From Thermocrinis sp. (GTDB lineage: Bacteria; Aquificota; Aquificia; Aquificales; Aquificaceae): a stretch of DNA of 52,147 nucleotides. The stretch is taken from contig WYEK01000145.1 in the NCBI GenBank assembly GCA_009903855.1, forward strand, positions 1 to 52,147, given 5' to 3'. Within the stretch, counting starts at the first letter, position 1; the number at the start of each line of letters is the position of its first letter. The notes beneath the pieces are model-generated. The model made no database searches and was not told the origin of the DNA. It saw nothing but the letters and a program-made list of their open reading frames with translations. The position numbers and the translations under genes are program-made. Shown piece by piece: positions 1 through 7,964 of the stretch.

Positions 1-165
1 CTTTACAGAGGGATAAGGGAGGCTAAGGAGTTAGAAAGGGAGGTAAGAGGTCCTTTGAAGAGGGTTTATGTGAAGTGGATAAGGGAAAGCTTTGAGTTTT
101 TAAGGGACAGGGACATTGAGTGGAGCTTCGGCTCCTCTTTTACAAGGGGATTTAAAGTCCCCTGA
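1..165 (+). CDS. C-terminal fragment of an unknown protein (truncated at window start)
   Basis: Frame 1 is open from base 1 to TGA at 163-165 (LYRGIREAKELEREVRGPLKRVYVKWIRESFEFLRDRDIEWSFGSSFTRGFKVP*). Hairpins GGAGC-TTCG-GCTCC (122-135) and AGGGGA/TCCCCT (145-163) lie inside it. Confidence 0.5.
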   Translation, partial: LYRGIREAKELEREVRGPLKRVYVKWIRESFEFLRDRDIEWSFGSSFTRGFKVP

Positions 166-170
166 GTTAG

Positions 171-197
171 GGCGGGCGTCCTGCCCGCATTTTTTTA
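171..197 (+). terminator. Rho-independent terminator
   Basis: GCGGGC-GTCCT-GCCCGC stem followed by ATTTTTTT. Confidence 0.75.
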
Positions 198-220
198 GTT
201 TTATGTGATTTTCATGTGTA

Positions 221-570
221 AATTGGTCAACCCCGCCCGCAATGGGCGGGGACCGAGGGGGTGGTAAAAAAGGGAGGGAAAGGGGGAGAAAAGGGAGTTA
301 AAAAACCACCCCCGCCCCAGTCTGGTCTCCTCCGGGGGACCAGGCTGGGGAGTTCAAAAAACTCCCCAGGGGAGGAGTGAGAGCATTCTCCTCCTTCCCT
401 GTGCCTGGGCGGCCAGACTCGTTCTGGCCGCAACCCCCACTGGGTCCACAGGGACAGGTTTGTCCCTACTCTGGGCCCAGTTTGCGACTGCCCTCTTTAT
501 GGGGGCAGTATTTACTGTCCAGCCAAGCTGGACAGTTGCGGGAGGCGGACGCCTTGCCTCCCGCTATGTA
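221..570 (+). other. Non-coding structured leader region of the hairpin-rich unit
   Basis: No convincing CDS. Consecutive stems: CCCCGCCC/GGGCGGGG (231-251), CTGGTC/GACCAG inside CCCCAG/CTGGGG (315-350), GGGGAGTT/AACTCCCC (347-367), GCGGCCAGA/TCTGGCCGC (409-431), CTGGGTCC/GGGCCCAG enclosing GGGACA/TGTCCC (440-480), ACTGTCCAGC/GCTGGACAGT (514-536), GCGGGAGGC/GCCTCCCGC (538-564). Confidence 0.65.
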
Positions 571-620
571 GGGGGTGAGAAAGACCCCCATAGCTAGTTC
601 ACCAATCCGTGATTTGTCAA

Positions 621-698
621 GCTTGCCTTGTCCTGTGGGTCATCCAAGGTAAGTGTGCCCATAGGGCACCGCCCACAGGGAAATCCCACAAGGCAAGC
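621..698 (+). ncRNA. Conserved leader RNA motif, copy 1 (upstream of gene at 712)
   Basis: P1 GCTTGCCTTGT/ACAAGGCAAGC, P2 CCTGTGGG/CCCACAGG, core TCATCCAAGGTAAG, P3 GTGCCC-ATA-GGGCAC, CG, immediately upstream of GGAGGT RBS. Confidence 0.75.
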
Positions 699-711
699 GA
701 GGAGGTAGGAA

Positions 712-1797
712 ATGCTAAAAACCCAACGCATCCACATTCCCACCCTCCCCTCCCCTCTCTGGGATGGGGATAGGGTGTTTGAGGCTCCGATGGAGCCTAT
801 GGTCTACCCTGTGAAGGGTAAGGACATTGCCCTGCCCAATCTCTTTGGCGGGACAGTTCTCGCCCGCAGGGTAGAGTATGTGGAGGTGAAGGCCTCAAAA
901 AGGCTTTCATCCTCCATCACTGTAGAAGTCTCCGACAGGGGGCTTCTTGACTGCATAGGACTTGTCTCAAGCGGGCAAGTCCTTGCAGTCATTGGCAGAG
1001 GGTCTAATCCCAAAAGGACCCTCGTGCTCTTGGAACCTCAGGCACTGAAAGACCCTGAGGTGTTTGAAGTCCTTTCAGACCTTCTGGAAAAGGAGGGTTT
1101 TGAGAGGGTAGCGGTGGCTGGCCACCTCAGACTGGGCGGAGAGCCCGAGTTTGAGGTGGTGGTCAGGGGCAGGGTAGTCCCTGCAGAAGACCTTTTCCCT
1201 CATGAGGAGGGCTTTGAGCCTCCCGTGAGGGCAGAGGGTTCTATCCTAAAGGTAGAACCCGATATGGCAGATACTCCTGAGGAGTATCTGGAGAACTTCT
1301 ATGCCCTCATCAAGGGCATAGACTTTGCCTTGTCCACAAAGGGCAAGGTGTATCCCATCTTGGGAACCATGTGCTTTGGTTCCCGAGATAGAGGAACCCG
1401 CAATGTCCTGAGGATTTTTGCCCAGGACATTGTTAGGGTTTTGGATGATTTTGTGGGCAGGGTGCTTCTGCCCACGTATGGAAGGGCCTGCTGGGAAGAA
1501 AAACTGGCAGGTCTTGGAAGCTATAGGCTGGCTTCCTATGGGCTGGCCTATAGAGTTCCCGCCAGCATCTATGCGGAGAGGGAAGTCCTCCGCATAGTTT
1601 ATAAGCTGGCGAAAAACCTGTTGGAGACCCTTCTCAAAGAGGGAGAGGTCTCCTACAGGTTAGCGGGAGGTCTTCCTCTAAGGGAGGAGTATATGCGGTT
1701 CCTCTCCGAGGAGGAGGTAGACTTTCTGCTTTCCTTCCCTGAAAGATACAGGGGAGGAGAAAAGCTTGTGCCTGTGGAGGAGGTCAGCCATGTTTGA
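712..1797 (+). CDS. Amidoligase-like protein (COOH-NH2 ligase / phiEco32 type), probably catalytically degenerate
   Basis: Aligns by eye with the proteins at 4027 and 5337 (GGxPEFEV, TPEEYLENF, ASIYAEREVLRIVYKLAKNLLETLLKEGEVSY), but the conserved GTDG and LGGHIHVG motifs are replaced by RAEG and LGTMCFGS. Confidence 0.65.
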   Translation: MLKTQRIHIPTLPSPLWDGDRVFEAPMEPMVYPVKGKDIALPNLFGGTVLARRVEYVEVKASKRLSSSITVEVSDRGLLDCIGLVSSGQVLAVIGRGSNPKRTLVLLEPQALKDPEVFEVLSDLLEKEGFERVAVAGHLRLGGEPEFEVVVRGRVVPAEDLFPHEEGFEPPVRAEGSILKVEPDMADTPEEYLENFYALIKGIDFALSTKGKVYPILGTMCFGSRDRGTRNVLRIFAQDIVRVLDDFVGRVLLPTYGRACWEEKLAGLGSYRLASYGLAYRVPASIYAEREVLRIVYKLAKNLLETLLKEGEVSYRLAGGLPLREEYMRFLSEEEVDFLLSFPERYRGGEKLVPVEEVSHV

Positions 1798-1868
1798 CCA
1801 ATTCCACAGAGTGCACAAGCCTTGGGGCTGTTTTACCAGCCCCTGAGTTGCCCCGCTTCTGGGGCGCT

Positions 1869-2432
1869 TTATATTCCAAGTTCTTTTTTAAGCCACTCAC
1901 TCTCTGGAAGGAGGTGTAAGGTGGTGTGGTAATATGCCATAAGCTTGGAGGTCAGGTCATCAGGAGGGAGGACAAATCTTGTAGAGTGGAGAAGTTTGAA
2001 CATATAAACCGTGTGGACTGTAGCACCAGTGAGGAGGTGTCTCTCAAGAGACTGAAAGTTTGCAGGGTATCTCTCCTTCATTATCACTCCCATCAAAAAC
2101 ATCTCAGACAGATATATGGGTTCCTCCTCTTTGGCATTGCTTAGGATTTCTCTCAGATAGCTTGCGGAAGTGTATCGCTTACCCTCTTGGTAGGCAAGTC
2201 TTCTCCAGCGAAGATACAAAAACTTAGCAAAAACGCCCCAATAACCCTTGTAGGGACCTTCCACCTTCTCCCTCCCTGTTATCTCCGCAAGCGCCATAAC
2301 AATTGCTGTGTAGTGAGGGAGTGGATTGTTTCTCCACTTCTCATGAAAAATCTCGTATGCCTTAGAAAAACCCACCTGCTTTATGAGGCTGATAGCGTAG
2401 TTGTCAATGTCCGCAAAACTTAAAACCCTCAT
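1869..2432 (-). CDS. Hypothetical protein
   Basis: 187 aa ORF. Upstream on the minus strand is GCTAAAATAACCTTATG (TAAAAT -10 close to the start). Lacks the dense hairpins of its neighbours. Confidence 0.6.
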   Translation of the reverse strand: MRVLSFADIDNYAISLIKQVGFSKAYEIFHEKWRNNPLPHYTAIVMALAEITGREKVEGPYKGYWGVFAKFLYLRWRRLAYQEGKRYTSASYLREILSNAKEEEPIYLSEMFLMGVIMKERYPANFQSLERHLLTGATVHTVYMFKLLHSTRFVLPPDDLTSKLMAYYHTTLHLLPESEWLKKELGI

Positions 2433-2463
2433 AAGGTTATTTTAGCTGGAAGAAATTCGTCAC

Positions 2464-2546
2464 GCCCGCGGGAAGGTGGTCATCCAAGGTAAGAGTGGGC
2501 AGAGCCCACCGCCACCTTCCTCCTGCCAAAGGGCAGGTTTGCGGGC
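2464..2546 (+). ncRNA. Conserved leader RNA motif, copy 2 (upstream of gene at 2559)
   Basis: P1 GCCCGC/GCGGGC, P2 GGAAGGTGG/CCACCTTCC, core TCATCCAAGGTAAG, P3 GTGGGC-AGA-GCCCAC, CG, extra hairpin CCTGCC-AAAG-GGCAGG. Confidence 0.75.
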
Positions 2547-2558
2547 AAGGAGGTAGTC

Positions 2559-3896
2559 ATGCCAGTAGGCATGTCTCTTTCACTCAAGCCTTTAAAAGTC
2601 TCCCCCTCCGTGGGGGAGGTCAGGTTGGCCCCTTACAGGGCCAACATCGGGCTGGCCTTTACAGGGCCAGACGGGGAGGATATCAGGCTCCTCCCTCAAC
2701 TCTACGGGCGGTTCCTTGCCCTGGGGGTCAATCAAGAACTCAGCCCCCAAGTTGCAAGGGCCGTCCTTGATTATCTGAGGGCGGATATGCCCCGGTTCTA
2801 CAGACTGAGGGCATTCCTCCTCAGGGAAGTCCCGGCTGGCAGTTCTGAAAAGACTGTCAGCATAGGGATAGTGAAGTTCAGCCCGGACAGGGTTGAACTT
2901 AGAAGTGGAGATAGCGGACTGATTTACACAGTCCGCATCCACGACGGCGGGCACGCCGAATGCACCTGTCCCGATTTCTTCTACAGAAGAAGAGGGACAG
3001 GAACATGGTGCAAGCACATAAAGTGCTTGCACCAGATGTTAAGGGAAGAATACTCTCCCAAGGAGAACTTCCCTTATTACTTGCCTCTGTGGGAGATGAA
3101 AGAGGTCTCTCCAGAGGCAAAGTTCATAGAGGCACTTGGTGGCCTCTATGAAGTTATGTCTCACCCTGTGGCGGAGAAGGAAAGCTATACCCGCCGCAGG
3201 GATGGGTATGAGGTCCCCGTTCTGGGAGTGGAGTTTGAAATCCCAGAGGGGACAGGGCCTGGGGCAACTCTTCTTACGAAGGTTGTCTCAGCCTTGAAAA
3301 ACCGCGGGCTGGTCCTCTCCTTTGAGAGGGACTCGTCCGTGGATGGCGGGGAAATAAAGCTAACCCCCTTCCCCGCTACCCTTGAGGAGTGCCTTGAAAA
3401 AGGGCAACTCCTCAAGGATTTGAGAGGCCTCGTAAGAGGTCTCTTTGAGAGTTCTAAACACTCAGGGCTACATGTTCATATAAACATGTGGCCCTTTAGA
3501 GAACGGTGGGAGGATGTCCCCGAACTCATCCTACCGTTTGCCCTCCTTCTGCAAAGGAGGTTTAATCTCGCCTCTATTTTTGGGCGGGGGATGAACCCTT
3601 ACGCCACAAAGATAGGGGCGACAGTCCCTCCACGGTATTGGTGGGTGAACTTTATGAGTTTGCCCTATACCGTGGAGGTTAGGCTGGGTTGCTCCAAGCA
3701 CGGCGACCCAGTCAAGATATTGCTCATGGGCCTGTTCTTCCAGAGGGCCTTTTGGGCAATAATGGAGGGAAGGTTTAAAGTGCCTTCCTTTGATGCAAGC
3801 GGAGAGGAGTTGATCTCCGCTTTCTCAAGTCTCCTCTCTGAGGAAGAGAGGAGATACATAGTGCCTCTCCTAAAGGAGGCACTGCTTAGTCCCTAA
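2559..3896 (+). CDS. SWIM zinc-finger / amidoligase fusion protein
   Basis: SWIM-type CxC...CxH (AECTCPDFFYRRRGTGTWCKHIKC), then amidoligase_2-like motifs (VLGVEFEIPEG, SSVDGGEIKLTPFP, SGLHVHINM). Confidence 0.7.
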   Translation: MPVGMSLSLKPLKVSPSVGEVRLAPYRANIGLAFTGPDGEDIRLLPQLYGRFLALGVNQELSPQVARAVLDYLRADMPRFYRLRAFLLREVPAGSSEKTVSIGIVKFSPDRVELRSGDSGLIYTVRIHDGGHAECTCPDFFYRRRGTGTWCKHIKCLHQMLREEYSPKENFPYYLPLWEMKEVSPEAKFIEALGGLYEVMSHPVAEKESYTRRRDGYEVPVLGVEFEIPEGTGPGATLLTKVVSALKNRGLVLSFERDSSVDGGEIKLTPFPATLEECLEKGQLLKDLRGLVRGLFESSKHSGLHVHINMWPFRERWEDVPELILPFALLLQRRFNLASIFGRGMNPYATKIGATVPPRYWWVNFMSLPYTVEVRLGCSKHGDPVKILLMGLFFQRAFWAIMEGRFKVPSFDASGEELISAFSSLLSEEERRYIVPLLKEALLSP

Positions 3897-4026
3897 TTAG
3901 GGACTGAGTGGAGGGGGCACTTTGCCCCCGCCTTTTGTTAGCCCCTGCGTGGATGGGCCTTACTCGGGGGATTACCCCCAGCCCATCCATCCCTGAAGAG
4001 GGGACAGCAGGGGAAGGAGGTAAGCC

Positions 4027-5196
4027 GTGAGGAAAACCCTAAAGCTGCATCACTCTCACATGAGGGTGGAGGGCCTCTACTGTTTAGAGGCCTCCATTTC
4101 AGGAAAGTCCCTCGGAATGAGGGACTTTCAGTGTTTTGGGGACCGCCACATTGTGGAGGTCCTCAGTGATGAGGTCTTTATAAAGGACCTCTCGGGATAC
4201 CTGCCCTTGGAGGAGTATGGGCAGGAGGGTGATTGGGTAAGGTTCAGTGCCTATGAGGGCCCTGAAAACCCTCTGGAACTGGACCTGCCCTTTGTGGCGG
4301 ACGTCCCCATGAGGGGCGTCGTGCTTTTGGAGGGATGCGATACAGGACGTCGCATCCTTGTAGTCCTTGAAGAGGTCTGGGAAGACCCAGACCAATTCAA
4401 GGAAGGTTCTCCCTTTAGGGAGCTTCTTCTGAGGGAGGGTTTCGCCTTCTTAGAACCTCCCTCTTTGAAGGATGCCACCATCTTGCTTGGGGGAGACCCC
4501 GAGTTTGAGGTGGTGGACATCCTCAGCGGGGAGATAATCCCCGCAAGGGATGTAGACCTCTTTGAGGAAGGAGGAGAAAGTCCTTCCTCTGTGGTAGGCA
4601 CCGATGGGTGCTCCGATATAGCGGAGATACGCCCACGGGCCTGCGAAACTCCCGAAGAATATGTTCGGGAGGTTAAATCTATCCTTGAGTTCATCAAGAA
4701 AAAGAACTCTTGGATAGACCTGTCCGTAGAGGGGAATACCTATCCCCTCGGCGGGCACATTCACGTGGGCGCCAAAGACGCCTACGTGAGGGAGACCCTC
4801 CAAGCTAATGTGAGGGTCTTCATTGAGGCTCTTGACGATTTCATTGGGAAGCTGTTGCTTCCCACGTCAGGGTCCGCAAGGGGCAGGTATGCGGTTTTAT
4901 CCGCATACGAAGAGAAGCCCCACGGCTGGGAATACAGAACACCCCCAGCCAGCATCTACGGAGACCTTGAGGTTCTCCGTATAACCTACAAGCTTGTAAA
5001 AGGGCTTGTAGAGAAGCTTCTTAGGGAGGGGGAACTCTCCTACTATGTGGGGAAAGACGGCATCCCTCCCTTTGAAGAATACCTTGCTTTCCTCACAGAA
5101 GAGGAGGCAAGGTATTTTCTGGAATTTCCCAGAAGATGGGAAGAAGGGGATGTCTGCCCCCTTCTTCTGGGCACCAGTGGGCAGTTTGCCCACTGA
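4027..5196 (+). CDS. Amidoligase (COOH-NH2 ligase-type, phiEco32-like)
   Basis: GTG start after AGGAGG; GGDPEFEVVD, GTDGCSDIAEIRP, LGGHIHVGAKD, PTSGSARGRYAVL, GWEYRTPPASIYGDLEVLRITYKL. Confidence 0.7.
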   Translation: MRKTLKLHHSHMRVEGLYCLEASISGKSLGMRDFQCFGDRHIVEVLSDEVFIKDLSGYLPLEEYGQEGDWVRFSAYEGPENPLELDLPFVADVPMRGVVLLEGCDTGRRILVVLEEVWEDPDQFKEGSPFRELLLREGFAFLEPPSLKDATILLGGDPEFEVVDILSGEIIPARDVDLFEEGGESPSSVVGTDGCSDIAEIRPRACETPEEYVREVKSILEFIKKKNSWIDLSVEGNTYPLGGHIHVGAKDAYVRETLQANVRVFIEALDDFIGKLLLPTSGSARGRYAVLSAYEEKPHGWEYRTPPASIYGDLEVLRITYKLVKGLVEKLLREGELSYYVGKDGIPPFEEYLAFLTEEEARYFLEFPRRWEEGDVCPLLLGTSGQFAH

Positions 5197-5232
5197 GTAA
5201 GGGCCCTTGTGGCCCTTTTACTTGTAAGCCCT

Positions 5233-5320
5233 GGTCAAGTCAAGGGAGGGGATGGTCATCCACGGTAAGACCGTCCAAAGGACGGCGCCATCCCTCTCCC
5301 GCTCTCAATAGGGCTTGACC
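5233..5320 (+). ncRNA. Conserved leader RNA motif, copy 3 (upstream of gene at 5337)
   Basis: P1 GGTCAAG/CTTGACC, P2 GGGAGGGGATGG/CCATCCCTCTCCC (one bulge), core TCATCCACGGTAAG, P3 CCGTCC-AAA-GGACGG, CG. Confidence 0.75.
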
Positions 5321-5336
5321 TTAGGGTGGAGGCAAC

Positions 5337-6809
5337 ATGAAGCGGGTGATAGTTAGGGCTTTGAGAATCCCTTCAGGAGTCCCTTATAAGGGACTCCTTT
5401 TTGAGGCCCTCTACCTTGTGGAGGGCGAAGTGGACCTTCTTGGCTACGACTGTCCCCACGGGACAGTCTTCGTGGCCAAGGAGGGCACACGCTTCCTCAA
5501 CGTGGGAGGCGTGGAAGGAGAGCTTGACCTTGGATGGGTCAAGCTCAAAGGGACTGAGATCCCAAACTGGGAGGAGTATCCCCTCCCAGTCTATGAGGGC
5601 GATCTTGAGGACATCAAGATCGTCCTGATGAGGACACGGACCACCCTAAACAGGGTGTGTATCGTGTCCGCAAGGGCGCTGGAGGAGAATGACGAGGTAA
5701 GAAATTACCTCGTCTGGGAGAGGTGGGCCAAGTTTTTGATAACTTGGCCTGCCCCAGGGGAAGAATTCCTCACACTCGGGGGAGATCCCGAGTTTGAGGT
5801 AATTTACGATGGGGAGGTCGTCCCAGCAAGGGACCTCTCCATTTTCAGGGATGGGGACCTTGATTACCCCATCGGAACGGACGGAGCATCTCACACCGCA
5901 GAGCTCCGTCCAGATCCCGCATACTCCCCAGAGGAGTATGTGGAGAATTTCCTTGCCCTTGTAGAGAGGGTCAAGGAAGAAGGTGTCCTCCTTTCTGTGC
6001 AGGGGGACACATATGCCTTGGGAGGCCACATTCACGTAGGGTCTTCCAATGACCTTGTCGTCCAAGTCCTTAAGGACGAAGTGAAAAGCTTCGTTGAGGT
6101 CTTGGACGATTTCGTGGGGAGGGTCTTACTCCCCACGTCGGGAAGGGCACGGGGCGGTTATGCACGCCTCGGAGCCTACGAATTAAAAAGCTACGGGTGG
6201 GAGTATAGAACCCCACCCGCAAGTTTTTATGCGGACCTTGAGATGGTCCGCATTACCTACAAGTTAGTCAAGGGTCTCGTGGAGACCCTCCTCAGAGAGG
6301 GGGAACTCTCCTACGAGACCCTTGAGGACGGGCGGGCAAAGCCCGAGGAGTATCTCCGTTTCCTCACAAAAGAGGAAGCGGAATATTTCCTCGGGTTCCC
6401 TGAGAGATGGGCACGGGGGGAAATCATCCCCTTTGTGCTTGTAAAGGGTGTCCCACAAGTCATCTTCACTTTCAGAGACGAGTGGGACAGCGACAAAAAG
6501 AGGGTGTTCAAAAACGCCCTCAAGAACTTGCCCGTAGCCAAGCCTATAAGGCTTGTTCTCTACGGACTGGCTGAGCGTAGGGGGGGCTACTTTGCCCTTC
6601 CTACTGCACCAGAAGATTGGGTTCTGAAGGAGGAATTTCCCAAAGAACCCTTCGTAGATGGGGCCCTTCCAGAAATCTGGGTGGGTATCCCATACAGGTT
6701 CAGGAGGTTGGAGGTAATACCTCCAGACCTTCTGAAGGAGTTCGTCAGCTGGGTAGAGGAATATCTCGCCCAGCTGGGACTTGTTGCGGCCGCAGCGGCC
6801 GCTGAGTAA
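5337..6809 (+). CDS. Amidoligase (COOH-NH2 ligase-type) with C-terminal extension
   Basis: LGGDPEFEVIYDGEVVPARD, GTDGASHTAELRPDP, LGGHIHVGSS, GWEYRTPPASFYADLEMVRITYKL; extra ~110 aa C-terminal region ending AAAAAAE. Confidence 0.7.
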   Translation: MKRVIVRALRIPSGVPYKGLLFEALYLVEGEVDLLGYDCPHGTVFVAKEGTRFLNVGGVEGELDLGWVKLKGTEIPNWEEYPLPVYEGDLEDIKIVLMRTRTTLNRVCIVSARALEENDEVRNYLVWERWAKFLITWPAPGEEFLTLGGDPEFEVIYDGEVVPARDLSIFRDGDLDYPIGTDGASHTAELRPDPAYSPEEYVENFLALVERVKEEGVLLSVQGDTYALGGHIHVGSSNDLVVQVLKDEVKSFVEVLDDFVGRVLLPTSGRARGGYARLGAYELKSYGWEYRTPPASFYADLEMVRITYKLVKGLVETLLREGELSYETLEDGRAKPEEYLRFLTKEEAEYFLGFPERWARGEIIPFVLVKGVPQVIFTFRDEWDSDKKRVFKNALKNLPVAKPIRLVLYGLAERRGGYFALPTAPEDWVLKEEFPKEPFVDGALPEIWVGIPYRFRRLEVIPPDLLKEFVSWVEEYLAQLGLVAAAAAAE

Positions 6810-6830
6810 GGGGCTCCGCCCCGCTTTTGT

Positions 6831-6911
6831 CAGTCCCGCAGGGAGAAGGTCATCCACGGTAAGTGCGGCCAAAGGCCGACGCCTTCTCCATCCTGTCAAA
6901 GGGCAGGACTG
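6831..6911 (+). ncRNA. Conserved leader RNA motif, copy 4 (upstream of gene at 6930)
   Basis: P1 CAGTCC/GGACTG, P2 GGAGAAGG/CCTTCTCC, core TCATCCACGGTAAG, P3 CGGCC-AAA-GGCCG, CG; downstream CCTGTC/GGCAGG hairpin. Confidence 0.75.
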
Positions 6912-6929
6912 CGGAGACAGGAGGTGCCT

Positions 6930-7964
6930 ATGTGCGTCATCGCAGTCAAACCATCTAACGCCGTCCTCACTAAAGAGGACGCCATGCTCATGTGGGAGGC
7001 TAACTCCCACGGGGCAGGTTTTTGCGTGTGGGATGAAAAGTCCCGCACGTGGCAAGCACAAAAGGGCTTCATGTCCTTTGAGGAGCTTTGGAGGGCTATG
7101 GAGCCCTTCACACGGAAGGGTGTCATTTTAGTGGCACACTTCCGTATTGTCTCAAGGGGCAGGGTCTGTCCAGAGCAGACCCATCCCTTTGAGATTGAGG
7201 TGGAAGAGGGAACTGCATACCTCTTCCACAACGGGACCCTTGACATCAGAATAACTCAAGGGTCCTCGGACACTTATGAGTTGGCTTACCAATTGAGCCA
7301 GCTCAGACTCAAAAAGAGGCAGCTTAAGCTGCTTCTAAAGGAGGGTGGCCTCCTTGAAGGGGTCAGGGCACACTCTCGGTTTGCGGTGTGCCTTCCTGAC
7401 GAGGAGGAGCCCTTCCTCGTGGGCCAGTGGGAGGAGGTGAGAGGCCTAAAGGTCTCCAACTCCTACTGGAACTTTGGAAGGACCTACACGGGTCTTTCCA
7501 TAGGTAGGAGGTCTTCCTACTCCTACTATCCTTCCCTCTACTGGGAGGACGAGTGGGAGGAAAGGGAAGCCTCCTTCTGCGGATGCGGTCTTCAAGACCG
7601 CATCATCGTAGAGGTAGGCAAACTCCGCTTTAAGGTAGAGGACGGAGTGGCCTACCCATACTTTGGGAATGAGTCTCCCATGACGGAGGGAGAAATCATT
7701 CCCAGAGAGGACAGCCTGTTCCTTTTGCTGGAGGACGAGCTGTCCTTTGAAATCAGGCCCAGCTACAAATACATGCCAAGCTGGGCTGTAGACCCAGACG
7801 GAGTTGTCTACCGTCTGGACAATGACAGGCTGGTTGCCTACCCTGTGGGCGGAAAACGCCCCAAGTATGTGGCAATCGGCCTGAGGGACAAGGACGTGCT
7901 ATACGTCCTTGATAACACCGCCCTTGCGGTTCCCTACGAAGTTAGGGAGGAAGAGAGATGGTGA
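6930..7964 (+). CDS. Class II glutamine amidotransferase-like (Ntn hydrolase) protein
   Basis: ATG at 6930 gives MCVIAVKPS with Cys2 as nucleophile; NSHGAGFCVWDE, VILVAHFRIVSRGRVCPEQTHPFEI, YLFHNGTL. The track start at 6924 is GTG and would bury the Cys. Confidence 0.75.
   Translation: MCVIAVKPSNAVLTKEDAMLMWEANSHGAGFCVWDEKSRTWQAQKGFMSFEELWRAMEPFTRKGVILVAHFRIVSRGRVCPEQTHPFEIEVEEGTAYLFHNGTLDIRITQGSSDTYELAYQLSQLRLKKRQLKLLLKEGGLLEGVRAHSRFAVCLPDEEEPFLVGQWEEVRGLKVSNSYWNFGRTYTGLSIGRRSSYSYYPSLYWEDEWEEREASFCGCGLQDRIIVEVGKLRFKVEDGVAYPYFGNESPMTEGEIIPREDSLFLLLEDELSFEIRPSYKYMPSWAVDPDGVVYRLDNDRLVAYPVGGKRPKYVAIGLRDKDVLYVLDNTALAVPYEVREEERW

Noticed and set aside
2592-3032. Antisense ORFs within the amidoligase unit (e.g. 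2592-3032, 4251-4697, 5646-6065, 6264-7061 minus)
   Set aside because: They overlap well-supported plus-strand genes, lack RBS/promoters and are expected by-products of GC-rich, inverted-repeat coding sequence.
6924-6929. Upstream GTG start for the glutamine amidotransferase
   Set aside because: It would place the nucleophilic Cys at position 4 and overlap the RBS; the ATG at 6930 gives the expected Met-Cys start.
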